A stretch of DNA of 64,000 nt. It comes from Ancrocorticia populi (lineage in GTDB: Bacteria > Actinomycetota > Actinomycetes > Actinomycetales > Actinomycetaceae). The stretch's first letter is position 1, and the number at the start of each line of letters is the position of its first letter. Below are positions 53,061 to 62,823 of this stretch, piece by piece. The notes under the pieces are model-generated. The model was not told the DNA's origin. It worked only from the letters and a program-made list of their open reading frames with translations, and searched no databases. The stretch lies in assembly GCF_003123745.1 (NCBI RefSeq), contig NZ_QETB01000003.1:248001-312000 (forward strand). The letters run 5' to 3'. Made by a program: the position numbers and the translations under genes.

Positions 53061-55247
53061 CTACATGAGCTTCGTGGACTCCAGATCCTCGCGCAGGCTG
53101 CGGTTGAAGCTGATGAGCGGGCGGCGTAGCACGAGCCCGAGCAGCAACACCGGCAACACGAATGCCAGAAGAAGCAGGATACTCTGCCAGTAGTCCCCAC
53201 CGTAGGTTCCGGCCATCGCGGCTCGCGCCGCATCAATCGCGTGGGTGGCAGGCAGGAACGGACTGATGTTCTGGAACCAATTGGGCAGGAGCTCAAGCGG
53301 ATAGGATCCCCCGGCCCCGGCGATCTGTATCACCAACAAGATCACGCCGATCGCCTTGCCCAAGTTCCCAAACGCGACAGTGAACGTGTAAATCATCAGG
53401 CTGAACACCAGCGAAGCCACCCAACCCGTCAACATGAGCAGGAACGGGTGCACCGGCTCAACTTCGATGAAGAAGATGAGGCCCAGCGTCACTAGGGTGC
53501 TCTGCGCCAGCCCGATCAAAGCGAAGATGCCGTACCGGCCAACATACTTCTGGGTGTTGGTGAGCCGGCCGCGCTCGGGCACCACTTCGCTGCCAACATC
53601 CGCACGTATGGCCACCGCCATGAGCAGCGCACCCACCCAGAGGGACAGAACCAGGTAGAGCGGGGTCATTCCCGCTCCGAAGCTCGCCACCGGGAACACC
53701 GGGGTGCGATCCACCCCAACCGGCTCGGCGAGCGAGGTTGCCAGTACGTCTGGATTGGACCCGATCGCCTCAGTCAACGTGCTGAGATCCCCCGATTCGG
53801 CAGCGTCGGCCGCCGCCTTCTGGACGTCCTCGAACTTCCCAGCCATATCTGTCAGCGTGTCGGACAGCTTGGCCGTTACCTGCTGGGCCTCCTCCAGAGC
53901 GCCCTTGATCGAGTCTCCGGCCCCGGACAACGTCCCGGAAATCCCCGAGAGATCCTGTTCGATCGCCTTCGCATCCGATCCGATCGCGCTGAGCTGCCCT
54001 GATAGATCGTCCAGTTTCGGCTTTAGCCCGGTCGAATACGCCGCCTTTGCATCCTCGATGGAAGCCTTCGTTTCAGCGACGGAATCCTTCAGCCCCTGAT
54101 GGGTTTCCTGAACCGAACCATTGCCATTCGCAATGTCGTCTTGGGCGGCAACTATCTTGTCATGAAGGCTCTGCTGGCGGGCGATCGCATCGTCCACCTT
54201 GGCGATCACCGCATCGAACTGCCCCTGCAAAACATCCGGCACCAGTGGCCCAACGTCCGATTCCAGCGAGTCGCGCAGGTTCGTGTAGTTATCGATCTGC
54301 TGCTGGACCTGATCGGCTACGGTGCCGAGTCCTGCACCGCCGTCCTCACTCACCGAATCGAGGTTCGCGAATATATCGTCAATCTGCCCACCAAGGGCGT
54401 CGAAGCTATCCGCGGTTGCCCCCAGCGCCTCCTCAAGCGCACCCGTGGCACTGCCTAGATTCGACTGAAGATCGCCAACCGCGTCCACCCCCGTGCCCAC
54501 TGCGCCCTTGGCATCATCGAAGGATGCCCCGGCCGATTCAATAATCCCGGCCGAACTATCGATGAGCGGAATGGAGGAATCGATCAGAGCGGTGAACATA
54601 TCAGCGGTCTGGGCGTTGTTAAGCAACTGCGTGGAGATGTCCCCGAGCCGGCTCTCCAGATTGGTCAGGACCGCCTCCGTATCCCCGTCACTGAGGAAAT
54701 CGGACAGTGAAGAGACCAGCCCGAGAGCCACATCCCCCAACGTCTTCGTGAATACCTCGTTGATCTGGGCGGACACGGCATCCGCCCCTTGCCCGGTGAT
54801 GATGGGCGCCACCGAGTTCTTCTTATCGTTCGTGTAGTAATCGATGTGCGTCCGCTCGGCACCCTCGGCGTAGAACGTCAACATGTCCTCGCTGAAGGAT
54901 TCCGGCAACACAATCGCGGCGTAGTATTCGCCAGATCGCGTGCCGTCTAGGGCGTCCTCCTCCGAGGTGATGATCCAGTCCAGATCATCGTTCGCCCGCA
55001 GTTCGGACAGCACCTGATCCCCCACATTGATCGGGATCGGCACCACGTCGCTCTGATAGCCCGCGTCCGAGTTGGCCACGGCCACCTTGAGATTCCCAGT
55101 GCTCCCGAATGGATCCCAGCTTGCCAGCACATTGAACCATGCGAATAGCGACGGAATGATCACCAGCCCGAACACCACGGTCCACGCCATCACGCTTTGC
55201 GACGCACGCCGGACGTCGCCCACGATCAGCCCCAGAATGTTCCTCAC
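53061..55247 (-). CDS. YhgE/Pip domain membrane protein (second of pair)
   Basis: The 728-residue protein has one N-terminal membrane helix followed by the YhgE/Pip N-domain ('SLFAWFNVLASWDPFGSTGNLKVAVANSDAGYQ'). A long helical, heptad-rich extracytoplasmic region (about residues 190-480) and five C-terminal helices ('YLVLSLWVGALLMAVAIRADV', 'GWVASLVFSLMIYTF' and others) follow. Related proteins include Lactococcus Pip, a phage infection protein, and YueB, the SPP1 receptor, so it could serve as a phage receptor or export component. It starts at GTG, overlapping its partner's stop codon, with GGAGGTGACC upstream. Confidence 0.9.
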   Translation of the reverse strand: MRNILGLIVGDVRRASQSVMAWTVVFGLVIIPSLFAWFNVLASWDPFGSTGNLKVAVANSDAGYQSDVVPIPINVGDQVLSELRANDDLDWIITSEEDALDGTRSGEYYAAIVLPESFSEDMLTFYAEGAERTHIDYYTNDKKNSVAPIITGQGADAVSAQINEVFTKTLGDVALGLVSSLSDFLSDGDTEAVLTNLESRLGDISTQLLNNAQTADMFTALIDSSIPLIDSSAGIIESAGASFDDAKGAVGTGVDAVGDLQSNLGSATGALEEALGATADSFDALGGQIDDIFANLDSVSEDGGAGLGTVADQVQQQIDNYTNLRDSLESDVGPLVPDVLQGQFDAVIAKVDDAIARQQSLHDKIVAAQDDIANGNGSVQETHQGLKDSVAETKASIEDAKAAYSTGLKPKLDDLSGQLSAIGSDAKAIEQDLSGISGTLSGAGDSIKGALEEAQQVTAKLSDTLTDMAGKFEDVQKAAADAAESGDLSTLTEAIGSNPDVLATSLAEPVGVDRTPVFPVASFGAGMTPLYLVLSLWVGALLMAVAIRADVGSEVVPERGRLTNTQKYVGRYGIFALIGLAQSTLVTLGLIFFIEVEPVHPFLLMLTGWVASLVFSLMIYTFTVAFGNLGKAIGVILLVIQIAGAGGSYPLELLPNWFQNISPFLPATHAIDAARAAMAGTYGGDYWQSILLLLAFVLPVLLLGLVLRRPLISFNRSLREDLESTKLM

Positions 55248-57766
55248 TTTGTGGTCACCTCCGCTGCTGCGGGCTGGGTTTCGTCGCGGTTATTAATATC
55301 GACGACGTCGAAGCTCGCCTTCACGTACTCCAACGCGATCAAGGCTCCGATAATCAGGAGGCACCACAAGGTGAACAGGCCAAGTACTAGGGCTTTGGCG
55401 CCGGTGACGTGAGCGGCGACGACGGCGAACGCGATCACGCCCACCAGTCCCGTTCCAACGATGGCGCGCAGGATGATCGGATAGCGGCGGGCGAACCTGA
55501 CGCTGCGAACATCCCTGCCAGCGTGACGGCCACGGCGCCTCGTGAGGGCCGCGATCACGTCCGGGAGGCTGAGGCCACCGCCCGTCACTTCCACATTCTC
55601 GGCGGCGAAGAGGCCGGTTTTCGTGATCTCGCGGTTCACCAGCACGTGGAAGTTTGTGAGGCGGCGGCGCAGCACTAGGCCTAGGAGGAAGGAGAGAACA
55701 ACGAAAACGGCGAGCATGCCGAGGTAATGCCAGTAGTTGCTGCCGTAGAAGCCGCCAATCGTTTCGCGCAGGGCATCGATGCCGTAGGAGAACGGCAGCA
55801 GCGGGTAGATGGCGCGGAAGAAGCCCGGCATCACCTCGATTGGGTACAGGCCGGAGGCGCCGGGGATTTGCATGCTGACAAGGACAACGCAGAGGCCGCG
55901 GCCGACGTGCCCGAAGGCCACCGAGAGCGCGTATATGACGGAGAGATACACCAGGCCGATGAGCACACTCGTACCCACGAAGGCCAGCGGGTTGACCGTT
56001 TGGACGCCGAGGATCAGATCGCCGATCGAGACGATGAGCGCCTGAGCAATGATGATGACCGAGAGGAGCGAGAATCTGGCCATGTAGGCCTGACGGACCG
56101 TCACGCCCTTCGCGTCCTCCGTATCCACCTCAAGCTTGAACATCACCATGAGCATGAACGCGCCAACCCACAGGGACAGGTTGGTGAACAGGGCGGCCAT
56201 GCCGCTGCCGTAAGAGTTGACCGGGTAGACCACCTGCTCCTCCACCTCGATCGGTGAAGAGATAAAGGAGGCGATCTGGTCCGAATCTAGGCCCGTAATG
56301 GTGGAGAGCTCGCCCCACTGGTCCGCCGCAGCCAGGGCCGTGATGTCGGTTTGGGCGGCCGATATCGAATCCTGTGTGGCGGTGAGGTTTGTGTCCAGCG
56401 AGCCGAGGGCTTCAAGGGTGGTGCCGAGCTGGGCGTCTAGGTCCGCGAGGAGCTCGCTGGCTTGGGCCAACGTGTCCTTGTTGGCATCGAGAGCGCCGCT
56501 CAAGGACCCGGCCGATGCCGAAAGCTCCGACATCGCGGCGTTAAGCTGCGGCACTTGGTTCGTGAGGGTGGTCTGGAGATCCCCGGACGCGGCTTGGGAG
56601 GCCGCAAGGGCTTCATCCAGCGAATCGCTCAGGGACTGCACAGAATTAACGGTGTCCGACGTGCTGTTCTTCAGGTCTTGGAGCTGAGACAGGAGCTGCT
56701 GATCGGATTCGTTGCGCGTGGTGAGGGTGTCGATGGCGCTTTGGAGCTGATCGCTGAGGGCGGGGTCTAGGTCCGCTTGGTTCAGTAGGCCTTGAAGGGT
56801 TTCGATGGCCTGAGCATTGGCGTCAATCACAGCGGAGATATCGTCGATTGCACCGTCCACGCGGACACCGGCGGTCTCCAAGCCCTGCGTGACTTCGGTG
56901 ATGGCCGTATTCGCCTTGGAGGAGGCGTCCGCGAGCTGGTTGATGCCGTCCGTGTAGGCGGCGGTTGCCTCATCCGCGAAATCAATGATCTGGGCTTGGG
57001 CCTCAGCCATTAGGGTTTCGGCTTGGGAAAGGGCGGTCTGGACGTCTGTCAGGAGCGCGTTGACGTCCGCGAGTGTGTCCTGAGTGCCAGCCAGCGAAGT
57101 TTGAGCGTCTGTGATCCCAGACTCTAAGGAGCCCAGATCATCTTGGACGTTCTCAAGGTCCTGATTCGCCATGCCGAGGGCGTTGAGCGCCGAATCCTTC
57201 GAATCGAGTAGCTGGAGCTCGATCGATTCGCCCGCATCCTTCAGCTGGTCCGTGACCGCGGTGGCGAGCTGGTTCTTGAACGCGCTCGTGATCTGCTGGT
57301 CGAGCTGGCTAGCGCCGGTGTCCGTCATCTTCGGGGCTACGGCGCTGGCCTTCTCATTGACGTAATACTGGAGATTGGGCTGCGTGAAATCCCCCGTGGC
57401 CACGCTTAGCAAGTTTTCACTGAAATCTTGGGGGATGACGATTGCGGCGTACACGTCCCCACTTTCGACCGCCTGTTGAGCCTGGTTTTCGTCCATGAAC
57501 TGCCAGCCGAGCTGTTCGTTCTCTTTGAGCTGGGAGATTACCTGAGAGCCGACGTCAATGTCGCCCGTCAGGTCCGAGGTGGCTCCTTGGTCAACGTTCG
57601 CTACTGCCACGCGAATGTTGCCCGTATTGCCATAAGGATCCCAAAATGCGCGGATGTTAAACCACGCATAGAGCGCCGGAATAATCATGATGCCCAGCAC
57701 GATGATCCATGCTTTGGGTACTCTGAGGATGCGCTTGACGTCGCGCTTCAGAATATGCCAACTCAT
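55244..57766 (-). CDS. YhgE/Pip domain membrane protein (first of pair)
   Basis: The 840-residue protein has the same layout as its partner: an N-terminal helix with 'ALYAWFNIRAFWDPYGNTGNIRVAVANVDQGA', a long coiled-coil region rich in Ala, Leu, Gln and Asp, and five C-terminal helices. An extra cytosolic loop and two further helices lie at the end ('GTGLVGVIAFAVVAAHVTGAKALVLGLFTLWCLLIIGALIAL'). The two genes overlap by 4 nt and probably form a complex. The start may be ATG 57766 or GTG 57772. Confidence 0.9.
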   Translation of the reverse strand: MSWHILKRDVKRILRVPKAWIIVLGIMIIPALYAWFNIRAFWDPYGNTGNIRVAVANVDQGATSDLTGDIDVGSQVISQLKENEQLGWQFMDENQAQQAVESGDVYAAIVIPQDFSENLLSVATGDFTQPNLQYYVNEKASAVAPKMTDTGASQLDQQITSAFKNQLATAVTDQLKDAGESIELQLLDSKDSALNALGMANQDLENVQDDLGSLESGITDAQTSLAGTQDTLADVNALLTDVQTALSQAETLMAEAQAQIIDFADEATAAYTDGINQLADASSKANTAITEVTQGLETAGVRVDGAIDDISAVIDANAQAIETLQGLLNQADLDPALSDQLQSAIDTLTTRNESDQQLLSQLQDLKNSTSDTVNSVQSLSDSLDEALAASQAASGDLQTTLTNQVPQLNAAMSELSASAGSLSGALDANKDTLAQASELLADLDAQLGTTLEALGSLDTNLTATQDSISAAQTDITALAAADQWGELSTITGLDSDQIASFISSPIEVEEQVVYPVNSYGSGMAALFTNLSLWVGAFMLMVMFKLEVDTEDAKGVTVRQAYMARFSLLSVIIIAQALIVSIGDLILGVQTVNPLAFVGTSVLIGLVYLSVIYALSVAFGHVGRGLCVVLVSMQIPGASGLYPIEVMPGFFRAIYPLLPFSYGIDALRETIGGFYGSNYWHYLGMLAVFVVLSFLLGLVLRRRLTNFHVLVNREITKTGLFAAENVEVTGGGLSLPDVIAALTRRRGRHAGRDVRSVRFARRYPIILRAIVGTGLVGVIAFAVVAAHVTGAKALVLGLFTLWCLLIIGALIALEYVKASFDVVDINNRDETQPAAAEVTTK

Positions 57767-57835
57767 TCTCACTTAGCACAGTTTACTGGCGGCGATCGTC
57801 GGCTTACAGTTCTTGCGGCGTTTCGCTAGTCACCA

Positions 57836-58126
57836 TCACCGAACCTCGTTCTCGACAAGCCGACGGACCCATCTCGATACGCTCATATCTTCAGCCTCAG
57901 CTCTCTCCCGCACTTCCTCTGCAACCTGCTCACTCAATACCACCTGAATTCTTGGCGAGTGTTTGCCTTGACCAGAAAGGGACTTGCCTCCTGGAATCAG
58001 ACCGCTCGGAGGTCCAGATTCTTCAGCAATAGCGCTGAGAGTGTCGATCAAGTCTTGATCGATTCTCTCGCCATCACGCGTCAAGTGCTCCTCTTCGGGA
58101 TTGAAACGCTCGAACTCCTTAGTCAT
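57836..58126 (-). CDS. antitoxin of a toxin-antitoxin pair (ribbon-helix-helix-like end)
   Basis: From ATG 58126 (GGAGG just upstream) the 96-residue product has an acidic N-terminal part and a C-terminal 'PRIQVVLSEQVAEEVRERAEAEDMSVSRWVRRLVENEV' that fits a ribbon-helix-helix DNA-binding fold. Its start overlaps the toxin stop codon (ATGA). The toxin-first order occurs in BrnTA-like and related pairs. Confidence 0.72.
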   Translation of the reverse strand: MTKEFERFNPEEEHLTRDGERIDQDLIDTLSAIAEESGPPSGLIPGGKSLSGQGKHSPRIQVVLSEQVAEEVRERAEAEDMSVSRWVRRLVENEVR

Positions 58127-58347
58127 CGTTTCCTCCATCTCATTGGCATTGCGTGAATCAATATGATCGCTCCATCATCCGTCTCGAATCCGGCAACCTC
58201 GTATTGTTCACCATCACTTCCGCTTCCACACCACCACATCAAGTTTGATGAGTCGATACCGAGGTATTCACCACTCCGGCAGACCTCGACCACAGCTGAA
58301 TACGACACCCCATGTTTCAGGGCGCTATCTGCAATACCAACTCTCAT
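58123..58347 (-). CDS. small toxin-like protein upstream of antitoxin
   Basis: The 74-residue product has an N-terminal 'SALKHGVS' and a C-terminal 'YEVAGFETDDGAIILIHAMPMRWRKR', as in small DUF4258/BrnT-like putative RNase toxins. A TATGCT box lies 8 nt before the ATG, so the mRNA is probably leaderless. Toxin function is inferred from size, ending and the coupled antitoxin gene. Confidence 0.68.
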   Translation of the reverse strand: MRVGIADSALKHGVSYSAVVEVCRSGEYLGIDSSNLMWWCGSGSDGEQYEVAGFETDDGAIILIHAMPMRWRKR

Positions 58348-58526
58348 GAACCGAGCATATACTACTTGCTCGTTTAATTGGAAGATTCACGTAGCTGGAT
58401 TATTCGTAGGCAATTGACGTTAATTGGCGGCGCCACGTCGTGGATAAATAGACGTAAGCGCCCGCAAAGTGGCACAGTGGCGAGGGCGGCTCCGCGCCGG
58501 GGCCGTCGGGACTTTCAGGAGAATTT

Positions 58527-59849
58527 ATGTTGAATTCACTAGATCCAGACTTTAGTACCGAGCAGGCAGAGGCATTCCGCCACGATTCGTTTGCGCGCAT
58601 CGTTCAGAATGCAGTGAGCGCGCAAGGCGCCGACGAGGTGAGTCTGGACCGGGAGACGGTGAACCGCATCGACGAATCCACGTCCGAGCGCTTGGACGCT
58701 TGGAAAGCTACCGATCAGAAGAAGTCCGGCCGGTGCTGGGCGTTCGCGGGGCTCAACGTGATGCGGGCGCGGATCATTGCAGAGCTTGGGGTGGAGGACT
58801 TCGAGTTTTCGGAGAACTACGTGGCCTTTTACGACAAGCTCGAAAAGGCTAATCACGTGCTAGTACGCGCGATCGAGACTGCTGGGGTTGGGGCTGATGA
58901 CGAAGCGGTTCGGCGGATTCTGGAGAGCACCGCACCCGATGGTGGGATGTGGCACCAGTTCACGGACCTTGTCCGCAAGTACAGCGTAGTGCCCGAATGG
59001 GCGATGCCGGACACCGAATCCTCGGGTAACACCCTGCAGCTCAACCGAGCAATTTCCACGTCACTACGGCGGGCCGTGGGGCGGATTCGGGAAGCCGGGG
59101 CTGCTCAGGCTGCCTCAGAAGAAATGGACGCAATCCGAACAAAAGCGATGCAAGACGTGTGGCGCGTGCTCGCCATTCACCTCGGGACGCCGCCGGAGAG
59201 TTTCGTGTGGCAGTACCGAGACAAAGAGAAGAACTTCCACTCTGAGGGTTCGCTGACCCCGCGCGAGTTCGCGGAGCGATACGTTACCGAGGAAATCGCC
59301 GACTATGTGGTTCTTGGGCACGACCCGCGCGAAGAGAATCCCGTCGGCCGAAACTATGCCAGCGATAACACGCCGTACATGATTGGCGGCACCCCGTACT
59401 CCCACGTTTCAGCACCGATCGAAGATCTCAAGGCCGCCGCTGTTGCGGCAATTCGGGCGGGCGAGCCGGTGTGGTTCACGTGCGATGTGAAGAAACAATT
59501 CGATAAGAATGCGGGCATCTGGGACGCCAAGCTGCATGACTATGACGCGCTCTACGGAGTTGGTCTGGATATCTCTAAGGCAGATCGTTTGCGGTTGCGC
59601 GAGACTTCGCCGAGCCATGCCATGACACTCGTGGGCGTGGACCTAGTGGACGGGCAGCCAAGGCGCTGGCGAGTGGAAAACTCATGGGGCGACTCCGTGG
59701 GCAACAAGGGGTTCTTCACCATGGACGATTCCTGGTTCGATGAGTACGTATTCCACGTGGCTATCTCCCCCGAGCACGCCACGGAGGCGCAACGCGCTGC
59801 TGCTGCGGAGAAGCCAATCGTCCTTCCGGAATGGGACATGCTCGGCTAA
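58527..59849 (+). CDS. pepC: PepC, C1 family aminopeptidase (bleomycin hydrolase type)
   Basis: The 440-residue cytosolic peptidase has the catalytic triad in place: C70 in 'KKSGRCWAFAG', H364 in 'SPSHAMTLVGVD' and N385 in 'RVENSWGD'. It removes N-terminal residues from peptides and forms hexamers in the family. AGGAGAATTT precedes the ATG. Full length, single-gene unit. Confidence 0.95.
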   Translation: MLNSLDPDFSTEQAEAFRHDSFARIVQNAVSAQGADEVSLDRETVNRIDESTSERLDAWKATDQKKSGRCWAFAGLNVMRARIIAELGVEDFEFSENYVAFYDKLEKANHVLVRAIETAGVGADDEAVRRILESTAPDGGMWHQFTDLVRKYSVVPEWAMPDTESSGNTLQLNRAISTSLRRAVGRIREAGAAQAASEEMDAIRTKAMQDVWRVLAIHLGTPPESFVWQYRDKEKNFHSEGSLTPREFAERYVTEEIADYVVLGHDPREENPVGRNYASDNTPYMIGGTPYSHVSAPIEDLKAAAVAAIRAGEPVWFTCDVKKQFDKNAGIWDAKLHDYDALYGVGLDISKADRLRLRETSPSHAMTLVGVDLVDGQPRRWRVENSWGDSVGNKGFFTMDDSWFDEYVFHVAISPEHATEAQRAAAAEKPIVLPEWDMLG

Positions 59850-60160
59850 TGCTGAAAAGGCACGCCTTAATTGGGCGGGAGTAAGTGCTCATGTAATTGG
59901 GTTGGACAGGCTCGCCTAGTTGAGTCGGAAGCCCCCATTTGGTCAGAACTGCCTAACCGCCTGCATAATCTCGTAGGTGGAGGCCGAGCCTCGGATATAA
60001 GCACGGCAACGCTCTCTGACACGAAATCATGTACGCGCTGTGCCGGTCCCGACCACAAGATCGAGATTTTGGACCACGAAATCTGCTCCCGGACGGCAGA
60101 ATCCTGGCGTACGCCATGCGAACCGGCGCGGGTCCCCACATCAACAGTTATCCTTGCGGG
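59850..60160. other. intergenic stretch holding repeat copy A
   Basis: Apart from the repeat at 59961-60025 I see no gene, terminator or RNA. Confidence 0.5.
59961..60025. repeat. imperfect direct repeat, copy A
   Basis: This ~65-nt element shares the blocks CTGCATAAT, TCGTAGG, CAACGCTCT and CGAA, in the same order and spacing, with copy B at 61035-61100. The outer arms (TCGTAG and CACGAA) can still pair with wobbles. The two copies flank the DUF559-type gene. Confidence 0.6.
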
Positions 60161-60970
60161 CTAAGGCTTTCGGTGCTTTCCTGCACGAATCATTCTCAAA
60201 AGGCTGAGTTGCGTTGCCTCCCACTCATGCCAGATTTGTTGATAGCTCAGTCGTAGGGGCTCATACCCCTGATCACGTGCTGCCAGATCGCGCCTCCTAT
60301 CGTTCGCATAAGACTCTCGGGACGAGTGGTAGGCGTCGCTGTCGCACTCAACGATGAGCGAATCACCCACCACCGTATCAACCCATCCCACGTCGGGAAT
60401 CAGAACTTGTGCAGCGACTCTGATCCCACGCCGTTCAAAGAAGTACCGTAGACGAGTTTCACTTCCAGACATCGCTCGCCCATTCACGTAGGGCGCAATC
60501 CTCTGCACTTTTCTCGGCATGTTTGTCAACATTTCTATGGCTTCCGAATGGCGAAGCAATCGCCTATTTATCGCAGATTCAAGAATGATCAGAGCTGTCT
60601 CGTGGTCGTGGTTCAGTAAGACCTGTTCGATGCATTGCCGAAGAGGCCATACTGCTGCCACCGGCAAAGGTACGCCGTACCTGTGGATCTGGGTGCGAGG
60701 CCTCTGGCGCGGCTTCTTGCCAGTTCCATACACAATATGCGTATCGGGGCCTCTTGGCACCCACAGTCCGTGGATCCTGCAGCCGGACAGGCATCCCAAC
60801 CGTGCACCGTTTTGGATGGCAATGGTTGCATCCGAGGCATAGGTGGTGGTCGTGTAGATTCCCTGATGCAGCCTCAGCAAAATACCCTGATCAACAAGTT
60901 TCACAATGTCATGACGCGTAAGGCCCCTAGCGCGCAGGCCTTGGTATGAGAGTATTTCGGGCACATCCAT
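60161..60970 (-). CDS. AbiEi-like N-domain fused to DUF559/Vsr-like nuclease domain
   Basis: The 269-residue protein has an N-terminal winged-helix segment of AbiEi type ('RGLTRHDIVKLVDQGILLRLHQGIYTT'). The C-terminal DUF559 domain of the Vsr/PD-(D/E)XK fold shows 'VGWVDTVVGDSLIVECDSDAYHSSRESYANDRRRDLAARDQGYEPLRLSYQQI'. Such stand-alone actinobacterial genes have no defined role, and a nicking or defence function is possible. It lies alone between two copies of a repeat. Confidence 0.82.
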   Translation of the reverse strand: MDVPEILSYQGLRARGLTRHDIVKLVDQGILLRLHQGIYTTTTYASDATIAIQNGARLGCLSGCRIHGLWVPRGPDTHIVYGTGKKPRQRPRTQIHRYGVPLPVAAVWPLRQCIEQVLLNHDHETALIILESAINRRLLRHSEAIEMLTNMPRKVQRIAPYVNGRAMSGSETRLRYFFERRGIRVAAQVLIPDVGWVDTVVGDSLIVECDSDAYHSSRESYANDRRRDLAARDQGYEPLRLSYQQIWHEWEATQLSLLRMIRAGKHRKP

Positions 60971-61452
60971 GTTTGCATTATTGGGGTTCTCAGCGGCGGG
61001 TGCTGACGCTACTCACAGGTGTGGATAACAATGGCTGCATAATTTCGTAGGAGAAGGCATAGGTCCCGTTGTAGGGAAGCCAACGCTCTGAGCTACGAAG
61101 CTTTGCAAACAACTCGTCGGAAAACCCCTTTTAGCCGCCAATCCTTACTCAGAGCAGCATTCTCACCGTGGACCCAAACCTAGATAACCTCAACTGAATT
61201 CTGTTGGAACCCCACGCATACACAAAAGCGGTGGCAACTATCGGTTGAGTCCGATTGACTAGTAGTGGAGCTCCGGTGTTTCCACGTGAAGGGCCGCTGC
61301 CTCGCCGGTAATGTTCAGCCGCTCCGTGGCCGACCCCATTGGCCGACGTGGCGCCCAACGTAGCGATCGGCCCGCCTCGGCCCCCCAGACCAACCAGAGC
61401 AACGAAACGTCACTCAAGATCCCAGCCCAATCCGACAGCAAAGGAGAGCCCA
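60971..61452. other. intergenic stretch holding repeat copy B
   Basis: Besides the repeat at 61035-61100 no supported gene is found. The last ~100 nt should contain the CapA-type gene promoter, but none stands out. Confidence 0.45.
61035..61100. repeat. imperfect direct repeat, copy B
   Basis: The 66-nt element is about 65-70% identical to copy A. Its ends TTCGTAG (61044-61050) and CTACGAA (61093-61099) form a perfect 7-bp inverted repeat, so it could fold as a stem enclosing about 42 nt. It lies 65 bp upstream of the DUF559-type gene start. Confidence 0.6.
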
Positions 61453-62754
61453 GTGCCAACCGAAACCACGATGATCTTCACAGGCGATTCATTCATCACC
61501 CGCCGACTCCCGGAAGATGGTTACGAGGGATTCGGCGCTCTGCACCGGATCATCTAAGACTTCCAAGTGCGATTCACCAATTTGGAAATCACGGTGCACG
61601 ACGAGGAGGGCTATCCGGATGCGCAATCGGGCGGAACGTGGGCGATGACCGAGCCGCCTGTGCTGGACGATCTCCTGCGCTACGGCTTCAACCTCTTCAA
61701 TACGGCCAATAATCACGCGGTGGATTACGGCCATGGCGGACTACTCGCCACGATCGCTAACCTCAATAAGCGAGGCTGCATTTCGGCTGGCGCCGGCCGC
61801 AACTTGGCGGCAGCCTGCCGCCCCGCTTACCTCGAGACAAAGGATGCGCGCGTGGCCCTGATCGGCGCGTGCTCCACGGGTTTCCCCACGGGCATCGCTG
61901 GCAATCAAAGCCCCACGATGCAGGGCCGCCCTGGTCTGAACCCGCTCCGGTTCAACACCACCTATCACGTCACCCGAGAGAACTTCGAGCACCTTGAAGG
62001 TATCGCGAGCGCGACGAACCTCAACGCCTGGCAACAGCGGCTCATCGATCTTGGCTACGAGCCTCCACTGCCCGAAGGTTCCCTCAATTTCGGAGGACTG
62101 CAGTTCGTCGCTTCTGAAGAGGACTACCTTTCCACTACGGTCCACCCCGGAGACATGCAGCGGATCCGCGCCGCGATAGATGAAGCCACCCGCCAGGCCG
62201 ACTACGCAATCGTCAGCATCCACGCGCACGAGGCGCTGGACGGCGACCCGGCCAAACCCGCAGAATTCCTCAGGGAGTTCGCCCACGAAGCCATTGACTG
62301 CGGGGCGGACGCGATCATCGGCCACGGCCCGCATGAGCTCCGCGGAATTGAGATCTACAACGGCAAACCCATCTTCTACAGCCTGGGCAACTTCATATTC
62401 CAAACGGAAACGGTCACCACTCAACCCGCCGACGCATTCGAGAAGCACGCCATGCCAACCGATACCGGCATCGGCTCCTACATGGACAGCCGCAGCCAAA
62501 ACGGCACGCGCGGTTGCCCCACGGAACCGCATATCTGGACATCCGTCATGGCGGGCATCAGGTTCACGGATGGCGCCGCCACCCAAATCGAGCTTTACCC
62601 CATCGACCTTTCCATGGACAAACCACGAAGCAGACGCGGCACGCCCACACCCGCAGCCGGCACCGAGACGCTAGAGTATCTCGCCGATTTAAGCGGAGAA
62701 TTCGGCACCAAGATTCGGATCCGGGACGGCGTCGGACTTGTTGACATCCGTTAG
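61453..62754 (+). pseudogene. CapA-type (PGA_cap) metallophosphatase-like gene with in-frame stop
   Basis: A GTG at 61453 with AAAGGAG upstream begins 'MPTETTMIFTGDSFITRRLPEDGYEGFGALHRII', then TAA at 61555-61557. The same frame continues 'DFQVRFTNLEITVHDEEG...LFNTANNHAVDYGHGG...ADAIIGHGPHELRGIEIYNGKPIFYSLGNFIFQ' to 62754. These are the successive CapA-family motifs (GD, NLE, NNH, GHGPH), and the first is on the far side of the stop. A single base change would explain it. Restart at GTG 61567 would lose the GD motif. It precedes an M20 peptidase gene by 69 nt, so the pair may once have handled a glutamyl compound. Confidence 0.75.
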
Positions 62755-62823
62755 TGGTTTCCAGTTTTGTTTAACGACGACGAACTTGTCCCCTAACCAC
62801 TCACCCAACAAAAGGAGCACACG

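Noticed and set aside
14260-62754. Programmed stop-codon recoding as the explanation for the three in-frame stops
   Set aside because: The stops differ (TAG, TAG, TAA) and no recoding stem, selenocysteine element or suppressor gene is visible; simple nonsense mutation is more economical.
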